Shown here: positions 7,411 through 15,108 of the stretch, in pieces
Numbering within the stretch: position 1 is the stretch's first letter
Layout: each line of letters begins with the position of its first letter
NCBI GenBank assembly: GCA_041656295.1
Contig: JBBADV010000008.1
Location: 1-64,000 of the forward strand
Source: Kiritimatiellales bacterium
Lineage (GTDB): Bacteria; Verrucomicrobiota; Kiritimatiellia; Kiritimatiellales; Tichowtungiaceae
Direction: 5' to 3'
Length of the DNA stretch: 64,000 nt
Made by a program: the position numbers and the translations under genes
The notes under the pieces: generated by a model
What the model was told of the DNA's origin: nothing
Databases searched by the model: none
What the model saw: only the letters and a program-made list of their open reading frames with translations

Positions 7411-10400
7411 ATGAGTTTGAAACAGGATGGCGGTTTTTGGGCAGGATTTATTGCGATTTCGGCGCTGCTGGCAGTGACGGGCTGTTCAACGCTGGCGCGG
7501 CCGCACACAGAAACCCGGCGCGGAAGTTATATTTATGTAAATCCGTTCAGCTATAAACCGGCGAATCCGGCGGAGCATTTGCGTTATGCCGAACAGCTTC
7601 GTGATGCAGGGAAGCTGCGCAAAGCGACCAAAGAATTTGAAATCATTGTTAAACGCTGGCCGGACAGCATGGAAGCGGCGGCGGCGCAGCGTGCACAGGC
7701 GGATACGCTGCATGAGCGCGGGAAAAATAAAAAAGCGTTTAAAGAGTATGAAGAACTGATCGCACAATATTATACCGGCATCAAAAATTATGACGGTGTA
7801 CTCGAGCGGCAGTTTGATATCGCGCAGCACGAACAGGAACGCAAACGGATGCGCTGGCTGTTCGGCGGCTTCCGGGCGCCGGAGCGTGCGGTGCCGTTTT
7901 ATGAATCAATTTTAAAAAATGCGCCGCAGTGGGATCGTGCACCGGAGGTGCAATACCGGATCGGTCAGGCATATCAGCGCAACGAAGAGTATGAAATGGC
8001 GGTGGTCGCATATTCCACGGTGGAATTCCGTTATCCGCGCAGCCCGTACGCCGAAAAGGCGGCGTATGCCAAAGTTCAAACCTACCGCGAACTGGTGAAG
8101 TCAGTCCCGTACAGCGTCGATATTCGCGAGCAGGCGCAGATCGCCGCTGCCATGTTTCCCGGGCTTTATCCGGACTCCGGACATATCGCGGAAGTGACTG
8201 TTTTTGCTGATGAACTGCGCGATCAAGAGGCGCGGTATACTTATCAGGTCGCTGAGTTTTATGAGCGCATTCCGCGTCCGGCACGCACTGATTCGGCCGT
8301 GCTTTATTATCAGAAAACGGTGGATGAATTCGGCGGCACACCGTCCGCCGGCGCTGCCGTTGCGCGGCTGAGCGAACTGCATTCTACACAGCATCCGGCG
8401 GTCCGTCCGTCGGCAAAACCGGCTGATGCAGATGTAATGAGCGTTGAGTCCATTATTGCCGATCTGCGTACGCCGGCGGTAACTCCGGTACAAGTATTCT
8501 CGGCGGACGAAGGCGCCGGCGTTGCCGGCGGCATGCGTGCCGCTGATATGCGCGCCAAGAGAAAATCCAGCGCAACTGCCGCAGCCGGACTGTCCGGACC
8601 GGTCACGGCGGCGCCGCTGCCGCAGCGTTTTTCGAATGAGCAAGGTGCGGTAGAGGTAACGGCCGACCGGATGGAATACCGCGGAGAACTGCTGATTGGC
8701 GACGGCAATGTTGCGGTGCAGCAGGAGGGGGCAAGCCTGCAGGCGGATCACGTTACAGTGAATCCGGAAACCGGCGAAATTATTGCCGCCGGCAATATAC
8801 TCATGTTGCGCGGCAACGAGCGCTGGGAGGGGCATGAGCTGACGTACAATTATAAAACACGCGAAGGTTCGTTCGGCAATTCAATGATGTATTTTGAACC
8901 GGCATACATTACCGCCGGGAAAACCGAACGGCTTTCAACCAATGAATTTATGCTGCATGACGTGGTGATGACAACGTGCGAAGGCGATAACCCTGTTGTA
9001 TACGCCCGCGCCAAAGAGGTTTACGTGATTGACGAAAACAAACCGAGCGGCGCGTTTATCAAGGCGAAGCACGTTACGTTTTTCGTCGGTCCGGTACCGG
9101 TGTTTTATACGCCGGTCTGGCAGCGCCATCTCGGTGAGCGCATCTTCTCATTTGCTGTCGGCGCAAGCGGGCGGATGGGCGCATACATCATGAGCCGCGC
9201 CGAGCTGCATCCGGCCGACTGGCTGAAAACAAATACACATCTTGATCTTTATTCGAAACGCGGCATCGGTGCCGGACAGGACTTCCGGTGGGCGACACCG
9301 CACGGCGGCGGCGGAATTAAAACGTATTACATCAGCGACGGTGACTGGAAAGATTCCGACGACTCCGCTGATGAACGCCGCTGGAAAGATTCTGACCGCT
9401 ATCGCGTGAAGATATATCATAACGAACAGATTGACGATGAAACATATATTGCGGCGCAATTGAATTATCTGAGCGATCCTGATTTTCTCGACGACTTTTT
9501 TAATGATGAATACCGGCACGAAGTAAATCCCGAAAATTATGTTGTCGTGCAGCGCTCCACTGAACGCTATTCGCTCGGCGCGCGTTTCGACCGGCGGATG
9601 AACGATTTTTATACCACGGTTGAACGCATTCCGCATGTGACATACGACCGGTATCGCGCCCGGGTCGGCGACACACCGCTGTATTTTCAGAGCGAAAATA
9701 CCATCGGGTTTTATGAAAATCTGAATGCAAAAACAATTAATCCGCCGCTGATTCCGAATAATCGCAGTGCGCGCTTTGACACCTACAACCAACTGTTAAT
9801 GCCGCTGCGCTTTTTCAATTTTCTGAATATTACGCCGCACACCGGCTATCGTGGAACATGGTACAGCGAAACCGCCACCGGGAAATCCGATTCGCACTTC
9901 CGGCACCTGTTTGAAATCGGCGCGCTGACGTCATTCAAGGCGTATAAAACGCTGACTGATCAAAGCGGATTTTTCGGCACCGGCATGCGCCATGTGTTTG
10001 AACCGTACATTGATTATCTTTACCGTACCGAACCCGGATTGCGCGGAACGCGTACGCGCCGCCCCGATCTTTATCATTACGATGAAATCGATGAACTGGA
10101 CGAACGGAATGAAATCCGCTTCGGTGCGCGCAATCTGCTGCAAACCAAACGCGGAGATCAGCGCATTGCGAACTTTTTTGATCTTGATCTGTACACCAGC
10201 TACCGCTTCGATCCGCAATACGACTCTCACTGGCAGCGGGAAGAATATAAATTCGGTCCGCTCACCGGCGATCTCGAATTAAATATCACAGATAATTTTT
10301 ATATTAAAGGCAATGTGGAGTACGACTGGCATGAACGCGAGCTTTCACCGGCGAATATTCGCACCGTATTTGTTACCGCCGACCAAAGTGAATATTCATT

Positions 10401-10689
10401 CAGCTATCGCTACCGTGACAGTGATTATTATCCGTTGAATGAAGAAGAGTTCAAGCGGTCACTTTTCGAAGCCCGTGCGCTCCTGTTTCCGAACAGTAAA
10501 TGGTCATTCGATTTCCTCGTGCGCTACGATGGACATCATGACGAATGGGAAGACCGCCGGATTGTCGTGAATCATCGGTTTAACTGCGTTACGATGGGCG
10601 TTGGTTACCGGTGCGATGAAGACGATGAACATGAATTCTGGGTACAGTTCTGGCTGAACGCGATTAAAGGCACACCGATCAAACTGTAG
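7411..10689 (+). CDS. BamD-like lipoprotein fused to LptD (LPS-assembly outer-membrane protein)
   Basis: A 1092-residue protein starting at the ATG at 7411. Residues 1-24 are a lipoprotein signal with lipobox AVTGC (Cys25). Residues ~45-330 form TPR-like repeats of the BamD type (EHLRYAEQLRDAGKLRKATKEF; ALVQYRIGQAY-like block VQYRIGQAYQRNEEYEMA). After an Ala/Pro-rich linker, an OstA/LptA-like domain begins near 414 (VEVTADRMEYRGELLIGDG). The remainder is an LptD beta-barrel rich in aromatic and charged strands (GRMGAYIMSRAEL, SFSYRYRDSDYYPLN). LptD inserts LPS in the outer leaflet; BamD belongs to the barrel-assembly machine. A single polypeptide joining both is unusual. No ribosome binding site is obvious. 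Confidence 0.85.
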   Translation: MSLKQDGGFWAGFIAISALLAVTGCSTLARPHTETRRGSYIYVNPFSYKPANPAEHLRYAEQLRDAGKLRKATKEFEIIVKRWPDSMEAAAAQRAQADTLHERGKNKKAFKEYEELIAQYYTGIKNYDGVLERQFDIAQHEQERKRMRWLFGGFRAPERAVPFYESILKNAPQWDRAPEVQYRIGQAYQRNEEYEMAVVAYSTVEFRYPRSPYAEKAAYAKVQTYRELVKSVPYSVDIREQAQIAAAMFPGLYPDSGHIAEVTVFADELRDQEARYTYQVAEFYERIPRPARTDSAVLYYQKTVDEFGGTPSAGAAVARLSELHSTQHPAVRPSAKPADADVMSVESIIADLRTPAVTPVQVFSADEGAGVAGGMRAADMRAKRKSSATAAAGLSGPVTAAPLPQRFSNEQGAVEVTADRMEYRGELLIGDGNVAVQQEGASLQADHVTVNPETGEIIAAGNILMLRGNERWEGHELTYNYKTREGSFGNSMMYFEPAYITAGKTERLSTNEFMLHDVVMTTCEGDNPVVYARAKEVYVIDENKPSGAFIKAKHVTFFVGPVPVFYTPVWQRHLGERIFSFAVGASGRMGAYIMSRAELHPADWLKTNTHLDLYSKRGIGAGQDFRWATPHGGGGIKTYYISDGDWKDSDDSADERRWKDSDRYRVKIYHNEQIDDETYIAAQLNYLSDPDFLDDFFNDEYRHEVNPENYVVVQRSTERYSLGARFDRRMNDFYTTVERIPHVTYDRYRARVGDTPLYFQSENTIGFYENLNAKTINPPLIPNNRSARFDTYNQLLMPLRFFNFLNITPHTGYRGTWYSETATGKSDSHFRHLFEIGALTSFKAYKTLTDQSGFFGTGMRHVFEPYIDYLYRTEPGLRGTRTRRPDLYHYDEIDELDERNEIRFGARNLLQTKRGDQRIANFFDLDLYTSYRFDPQYDSHWQREEYKFGPLTGDLELNITDNFYIKGNVEYDWHERELSPANIRTVFVTADQSEYSFSYRYRDSDYYPLNEEEFKRSLFEARALLFPNSKWSFDFLVRYDGHHDEWEDRRIVVNHRFNCVTMGVGYRCDEDDEHEFWVQFWLNAIKGTPIKL

Positions 10690-10868
10690 CAGCACTGAAA
10701 AACTGTCCGGTTAATACATCCGGTCTTACAGATTACTGACTGGAATGTCGGCGGTTTTGTTTAGCATAACAATAACAAGGCGCTCGCGCCGGCGGCGCCG
10801 GTAAAACACGGAGCAGGCATCCCCGTTCGCCCTTTTTCGCAGTGAATTGAGCAGACAGGTTTTGTTCT

Positions 10869-10898
10869 TTGACAAAATTTCGCGCTTTTACTTATTAT
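10869..10898 (+). promoter_or_regulatory. Consensus sigma-70 promoter placed for a leaderless mRNA
   Basis: TTGACA (10869-10874) and TATTAT (10893-10898) are separated by 18 bases. The expected transcription start, about seven bases downstream, falls on the A of the ATG at 10905. No ribosome binding site precedes that ATG. Confidence 0.6.
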
Positions 10899-10904
10899 AT
10901 CCGC

Positions 10905-11462
10905 ATGAGCACAGATCCTTTTCATTTGAACCGCACCGTACATCTCGCGCGCCGCGACGCTCTTTACGAGAAAGCCGTTCGCCGCATTCTCCATATCTCG
11001 GTGCGTAAATGTCCGCAGGAACAATGTCAACTCGCCAACGAAGCGTTTTATCTGTTAACCGAAGCGCACCGGCACGCCGAAATTGCCAATCTTGCCGGAA
11101 AAACATCCACACAAAGTAAACTGTTTGAGCAGGTGCTCGGCACACTGATCGACAACACGCAATCACTCTCCCGCATGCTGCGCCGGCGTTTAGTCTTTGG
11201 TCACAAAGACAATCATCTTAACCGGTTTTTCGGAGCACCGGAAATCGGTGAAAAAGTCAGCAGCCATTATATCCGTTGCGCCGGACTTATTCTGCGCGGG
11301 TTAAAAAACATTGTTCACAGTGCGGAAACACCGTTTAAGGAACTGAGTAAAACCAGCATTGCAAAAATGACTTCGGTGGATAAAGCGCGCTATGAAAAAG
11401 CGTATACTCATTTCTTCGAGCTCGCCGACAGCGAAGCCGCCGCTGCTGCAGAGCGGCAGTAA
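10905..11462 (+). CDS. Hypothetical helical protein
   Basis: I do not recognise this 185-residue protein. It is predicted mostly helical and basic, with no signal peptide or membrane segment, so probably cytoplasmic. Its first half (MSTDPFHLNRTVHLARRDAL, then a CPQEQCQLANEAFYLLTEA block) resembles helical-bundle proteins. The C-terminus is an Ala/Glu-rich tail (SEAAAAAERQ). The ATG at 10905 is the first in frame, and a strong promoter ends just upstream, suggesting a leaderless transcript. It is followed by a 39-residue small protein on the same strand. Confidence 0.7.
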   Translation: MSTDPFHLNRTVHLARRDALYEKAVRRILHISVRKCPQEQCQLANEAFYLLTEAHRHAEIANLAGKTSTQSKLFEQVLGTLIDNTQSLSRMLRRRLVFGHKDNHLNRFFGAPEIGEKVSSHYIRCAGLILRGLKNIVHSAETPFKELSKTSIAKMTSVDKARYEKAYTHFFELADSEAAAAAERQ

Positions 11463-11523
11463 AACAGATGGTTATGCTTGTGATAAAAACAAAAACCGCA
11501 CTCATTGTGCCGTGTTGAAGATT

Positions 11524-11643
11524 ATGGGACTGTACGACAGAGATTATATGAGAGCGCCGCAAACACGGCCGGCACCATCACGTAAGCCGTCATTCTGGCA
11601 GCGGCTGCGGTTCCGCCTCTGGCTTTTTTGCCGGCGCCGGTAA
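11524..11643 (+). CDS. Small conserved-looking protein with MGLYDRDYMR start
   Basis: A 39-residue frame begins MGLYDRDYMRAPQTRP and ends in an aromatic/basic tail (FWQRLRFRLWLFCRRR). The opening GLYDRDYxR is a motif I know from short proteins and N-termini of DUF6576 type, often followed by a hydrophobic or basic segment. The function is not known to me. The stop codon lies inside a perfect 22-bp palindrome that probably ends transcription. A weak GAAG lies upstream of the ATG. Confidence 0.55.
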   Translation: MGLYDRDYMRAPQTRPAPSRKPSFWQRLRFRLWLFCRRR

Positions 11644-11656
11644 AATTTTACCGGCG
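11635..11656. terminator. Perfect palindrome shared by two convergent genes
   Basis: CGCCGGTAAAATTTTACCGGCG is self-complementary over 22 bases and contains the TAA of the small plus-strand gene. On both strands it is followed by T-rich sequence (GATTTTATT on plus, GGCAAAAAAGCC on the other side). It lies between convergent genes, so a bidirectional terminator is likely. Confidence 0.65.
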
Positions 11657-11662
11657 CAGATT

Positions 11663-12163
11663 TTATTCAGGAATAAAGAGTTTTTGTCCGACGGAAAGGA
11701 CGTTTGGATTTTTAATTTTGTTCGCGTCGATAATGGCTTGAGTGGTGACGGTGTATGCTTTGGCAATGGTTGACAGTGTTTCACCGGGGCGGACAATGTG
11801 TTCATAGCCGTACGCACTGGTTTTTCCGGGACTTGATGACGGTGCGGGCTGTGCGGTTTTTAACTGACGCTCCAGTTCGCCGGTGACATTGGCAATGATC
11901 TGGCGTTTATCGGCTTCACTTTTCTGTTCAATCGCGGCGCAGCGCGCGTCGAACTGCATGCGAATCGCATCGATGTCCTGCCGCATCTGACTGATTTCGA
12001 ATTCGAGATTTTCCATCCGCCCGTTCAGCCGGTTCATATTGGCCTGGGCAATCCGCCGTTCTTCGGTTTGCGCGGCATAATTAGATCGAGACTGCGGTGT
12101 TTGAAGGGTCTGACAGCTAGAAATGAGCAGCACGGCCGGAATGAGCAGAATTTGTTTTTTCAT
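11663..12163 (-). CDS. LysM-domain lipoprotein
   Basis: A 166-residue lipoprotein: hydrophobic signal MKKQILLIPAVLL with lipobox ISSC, then a coiled-coil stretch (about residues 35-100, rich in Arg, Glu and Gln with heptad spacing), a Pro/Ser linker, and one LysM domain at the C-terminus (HIVRPGETLSTIAKAY, IKNPNVLSVGQKLFIPE). LysM binds peptidoglycan glycan strands, so the protein probably ties a membrane to the wall. AGGAGA lies seven bases before the ATG at 12163. It starts 19 bases after the stop of sppA, probably in the same transcript. Confidence 0.88.
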   Translation of the reverse strand: MKKQILLIPAVLLISSCQTLQTPQSRSNYAAQTEERRIAQANMNRLNGRMENLEFEISQMRQDIDAIRMQFDARCAAIEQKSEADKRQIIANVTGELERQLKTAQPAPSSSPGKTSAYGYEHIVRPGETLSTIAKAYTVTTQAIIDANKIKNPNVLSVGQKLFIPE

Positions 12164-12182
12164 GAGAGTTCTCCTGTGAGGG

Positions 12183-13154
12183 TTACGGTTTCCAAAGATA
12201 TAAAAACTGCGATGAATTGATTTTAATTTCCGGCAGAACCGGACGTGCGCGCACACTGAACAGCAATGTTTCCAGCAGACTGCGCGGCGCTTCGTAGCGG
12301 ATGATTTTTAATGCGCCGGTATCCAGCAGCGCTGCAGTGTGTGCTACCGCATCGTCCCAGTAGCCGATGCTGTCGATCAGTCCTTTATTCAAGGCTTCAC
12401 CCGCTGAAAAAATCCGTCCGTCGAACAGTTCCGGATTGCCGGCGCGGTCAAGTCTGCGCGCTTCGGCGACGAGTCCGGCAAAACGGTTTTGCATGTCGTC
12501 GATCAATCCTTGCAGAATTGCGAGCTGATTTGCATCCACCGGCTTAAACGGATTGAGCATGTCCTTATTTTCACCGGAGCGGATTGTGACATCGGAGATA
12601 CCGAGTTTTTCAGACAGCGGTTGAAAATTGATCGACTGCATAATCACACCGACCGATCCGACCACCGCCGTTGGCTCCGCTACAATCCAGTCCGCCGCCA
12701 TCGCCGCATAATATGCGCCGGACGCGCCGAGATCGCGAATGAACACAACCACGCGCCGGTCAGGGCGGCTGTCGCGGAAACGGTGCAGCGCATTGTAAAT
12801 CTCATCGCTCGGCGTTACACCGCCGCCGGGGGAGTTAACTTCCAGAATAATGGCGCGTACATGTGAATCGCGTTCGGCGGCACGGATTTGAATCAGTGCA
12901 TTGCCAACCATGTCAAACCGCGAACTGAACAGGCCTTCGTCCTGCGGCCGCAAAATGATACCATCGAGAAAAATGCGCGCGGCCTTCACATCGCCGCTGC
13001 CGTACGACCACACTTCGGTCAGCTTCGGCGCTTCGTCCACTGGATAATTTGCCGTTGCCGGCGTACACGCCTGCCGTGCACACGTTCCCGCCAGCAGCAG
13101 AAACAGCACAACAATCACCGCCCACAGTTTCCAGTTTTTTTTGCAACGTTTCAT
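12183..13154 (-). CDS. sppA: Signal peptide peptidase SppA, short form (S49 family)
   Basis: Degrades cleaved signal peptides in the inner membrane. The 323-residue protein has one N-terminal membrane anchor (about residues 8-26). The S49 core follows: LEVNSPGGGVTPSDEIY, the nucleophile Ser in RDLGASGAYYAA (about residue 148), and the general-base Lys in SGENKDMLNPF (about 198). The length and single domain fit the short, Bacillus-like form, not the double-length E. coli form. I chose the ATG at 13154 because the membrane anchor follows it directly; there is no clear ribosome binding site. The LysM lipoprotein gene follows. Confidence 0.92.
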   Translation of the reverse strand: MKRCKKNWKLWAVIVVLFLLLAGTCARQACTPATANYPVDEAPKLTEVWSYGSGDVKAARIFLDGIILRPQDEGLFSSRFDMVGNALIQIRAAERDSHVRAIILEVNSPGGGVTPSDEIYNALHRFRDSRPDRRVVVFIRDLGASGAYYAAMAADWIVAEPTAVVGSVGVIMQSINFQPLSEKLGISDVTIRSGENKDMLNPFKPVDANQLAILQGLIDDMQNRFAGLVAEARRLDRAGNPELFDGRIFSAGEALNKGLIDSIGYWDDAVAHTAALLDTGALKIIRYEAPRSLLETLLFSVRARPVLPEIKINSSQFLYLWKP

Positions 13155-13345
13155 GACGTTAATGTAAAAGCGCGCGCCGCCGAAATCCAGAACTAATCCA
13201 TAACGAGTAATGCATGAAAAATCCACCGCGCCGGTGGTTAAAGTAGAAAATTATGACTTGAAAAAGTCGAGGTATTGAATAAAAAAGAGAGAATAATGCA
13301 GGCTGATGTCTGTCGACAGGATGTTTGAATACAGGAGGAGAGTTT

Positions 13346-14284
13346 ATGATCAACGTTGACGGTTTGATCAAACGCTTCGGTGCGCGCACGGCGGTGGACG
13401 GCGTATCGTTCGAAGCGGAACAGGGAACCGTGCTGGGATTTCTCGGCCCGAACGGTGCCGGAAAAACCACCACTATCCGGATGATCGCCGGTTTTTTAAT
13501 GCCGGACGCCGGGCGGATTGATGTGGCGGGAATTGATGTAACGGTGAATCCGGTTGCGGTGCAAAAGCGCATCGGTTACATGCCGGAAACTACGCCGTTA
13601 TACGAAGACATGCCGGTCGCCGGTTTTTTAAAGTTTCTGGCGGAAGTGCGCGGGCTGAAAGGCGCGGAACGCAACCGGCGCGTGGATGAAATTCTGGAGC
13701 GCTGTTCACTGGCGCCGGTGCGGAATCAGACAATCGGCACACTGTCGAAAGGATACCGCCAGCGCACCTGTTTTGCGCAGACACTGCTGCATGATCCGGA
13801 TATTCTGCTGCTCGACGAGCCGACGGAAGGGCTTGATCCGAATCAAAAACAGGTCGTGCGCGATATGATCCGCAACATGGCGGCGGATAAAGTGATTATG
13901 CTGTCAACGCATGTGCTCGAAGAGGTGGAAGCGATCTGCACGCGCGCGATTATTGTCAGTAACGGAAAAGTTGTAGCGGACGGAACGCCGGCGGAACTCA
14001 AAAAGCAAAGCCGGTGTTACAATGCCGTAACACTCACTGCCGACGGCGCTGAAATTTTTGCAACGCTGCAGAAAATTCCGGCGGTGGAACGCGTCGAATC
14101 CATTGCGGACGGCTGCTTCACCGCGTTTCCGAAAAACGGCGAATCCATCGCACCGGAAATCCTTGCCGCCGCACAGGCGAACGGCTGGAAACTCGCCGGA
14201 ATTAAAGTGGATGCAGGGCGGCTCGACGATGTGTTCCGTCAGCTGACAGTGACCGAAGATGCGCAGCAAAAAGAGGTGGCGTAA
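13346..14284 (+). CDS. ABC transporter ATP-binding protein, Gld-type
   Basis: A 312-residue ATPase: Walker A GPNGAGKT (residues 34-41), signature SKGYRQR, Walker B ILLLDEPTEGLDP, H-loop STHVLEEV. The extra ~80 C-terminal residues are usual for GldA-like and multidrug ATPases. ACAGGAGGAG precedes the ATG at 13346 at ideal spacing. It is the first of four genes in one direction, ending with DUF4340, an order common in Gld-type transport operons. The substrate is unknown; gliding is not implied by these genes alone. Confidence 0.93.
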   Translation: MINVDGLIKRFGARTAVDGVSFEAEQGTVLGFLGPNGAGKTTTIRMIAGFLMPDAGRIDVAGIDVTVNPVAVQKRIGYMPETTPLYEDMPVAGFLKFLAEVRGLKGAERNRRVDEILERCSLAPVRNQTIGTLSKGYRQRTCFAQTLLHDPDILLLDEPTEGLDPNQKQVVRDMIRNMAADKVIMLSTHVLEEVEAICTRAIIVSNGKVVADGTPAELKKQSRCYNAVTLTADGAEIFATLQKIPAVERVESIADGCFTAFPKNGESIAPEILAAAQANGWKLAGIKVDAGRLDDVFRQLTVTEDAQQKEVA

Positions 14285-15030
14285 TGAAAGAATCAACCAG
14301 TCATGTTCTGGCGGTGTTAAAGCGCGAATGGAAAAGCTACTTTGATTCGCCGGTCGCTTATGTATTCATTATCATTTTTCTGATGCTCGCCGGATTTTTC
14401 ACATTTGCAGTGTCGCGTTTCTTTGAAGCGGGACAGGCGGATCTGCGCGGATTCTTTATGTGGCATCCGTGGCTTTATATGATTCTTGTACCGGCGGTGG
14501 CGATGCGCCTGTGGGCGGAAGAACGCCGGTCCGGCACGATCGAGCTGCTGTTTACCGTTTCGGTCACACCGTGGCAGGCGATTCTCGGAAAATTTTTTGC
14601 CGCATGGCTCTTCCTGATTCTCGCGCTCGCGCTGACGTTTCCGGTGGCGCTGACAGCGGCATATCTCGGCTCGCCGGATTTCGGCACAATTGCCGCCGGT
14701 TATCTCGGCAGCGCGCTGCTCGCCGGCGCTTATCTTTCCGCCGGAATGTTCACCTCCGCGCTCACGCGCAATCAGGTGATCAGCTTTATCCTCGCGGTGG
14801 TCATTGGCATGTTTCTGATTCTCGCCGGCTATCCGCCGGTCACCGATCTGCTCGCGCGTCATGCGCCGGTGTGGGTGGTTGACGGCGTGGCGGCGTTCAG
14901 CTTCATGCCGCATTTTGAAACGCTGCAGCGCGGTGTGATCGACGTCCGCGATCTGCTCTATTTTGCGTCCGTCATGATCTTCATGCTTTTCGCGACGCAG
15001 GTTGTGCTGAAAAATAAAACGGGAAGATGA
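14284..15030 (+). CDS. ABC-2 type permease (GldF-like)
   Basis: A 248-residue membrane protein with six hydrophobic segments, such as VAYVFIIIFLMLAGFF, ILGKFFAAWLFLILALAL and VISFILAVVIGMFLILAGY. The block WAEERRSGTIELLFTVSVT before the second segment is the conserved cytoplasmic loop of ABC-2 permeases of the GldF / NosY kind. The ATG overlaps the stop of the ATPase gene by one base (TAATG), so translation is coupled. It should form the membrane channel for the upstream ATPase. Confidence 0.92.
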   Translation: MKESTSHVLAVLKREWKSYFDSPVAYVFIIIFLMLAGFFTFAVSRFFEAGQADLRGFFMWHPWLYMILVPAVAMRLWAEERRSGTIELLFTVSVTPWQAILGKFFAAWLFLILALALTFPVALTAAYLGSPDFGTIAAGYLGSALLAGAYLSAGMFTSALTRNQVISFILAVVIGMFLILAGYPPVTDLLARHAPVWVVDGVAAFSFMPHFETLQRGVIDVRDLLYFASVMIFMLFATQVVLKNKTGR

Positions 15031-15035
15031 AAAAC

Positions 15036-15092
15036 AGTCGAAGGTCTTAAAGTCAAAAGTCTCTGACCTTCGACTTTCAGACTTTCGACTCT
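15036..15092. repeat. Inverted AAAGTC...GACTTT repeat element (copy B)
   Basis: AGTCGAAGGTCTTAAAGTC and AAAAGTC on the left face GACCTTCGACTTTCAGAC and TTTCGACT on the right. AGTCGAAGGTC and GACCTTCGACT are exactly complementary, so the RNA can form a hairpin between two operon genes, just before the next ribosome binding site. Confidence 0.7.
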
Positions 15093-15108
15093 AAAAAAGG
15101 AGATGACC

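Noticed and set aside
8101..9792. Long open frames antisense to the BamD-LptD gene
   Set aside because: They are shadows of a GC-rich, strongly biased coding frame; no family motifs, and the sense frame has clear domains.
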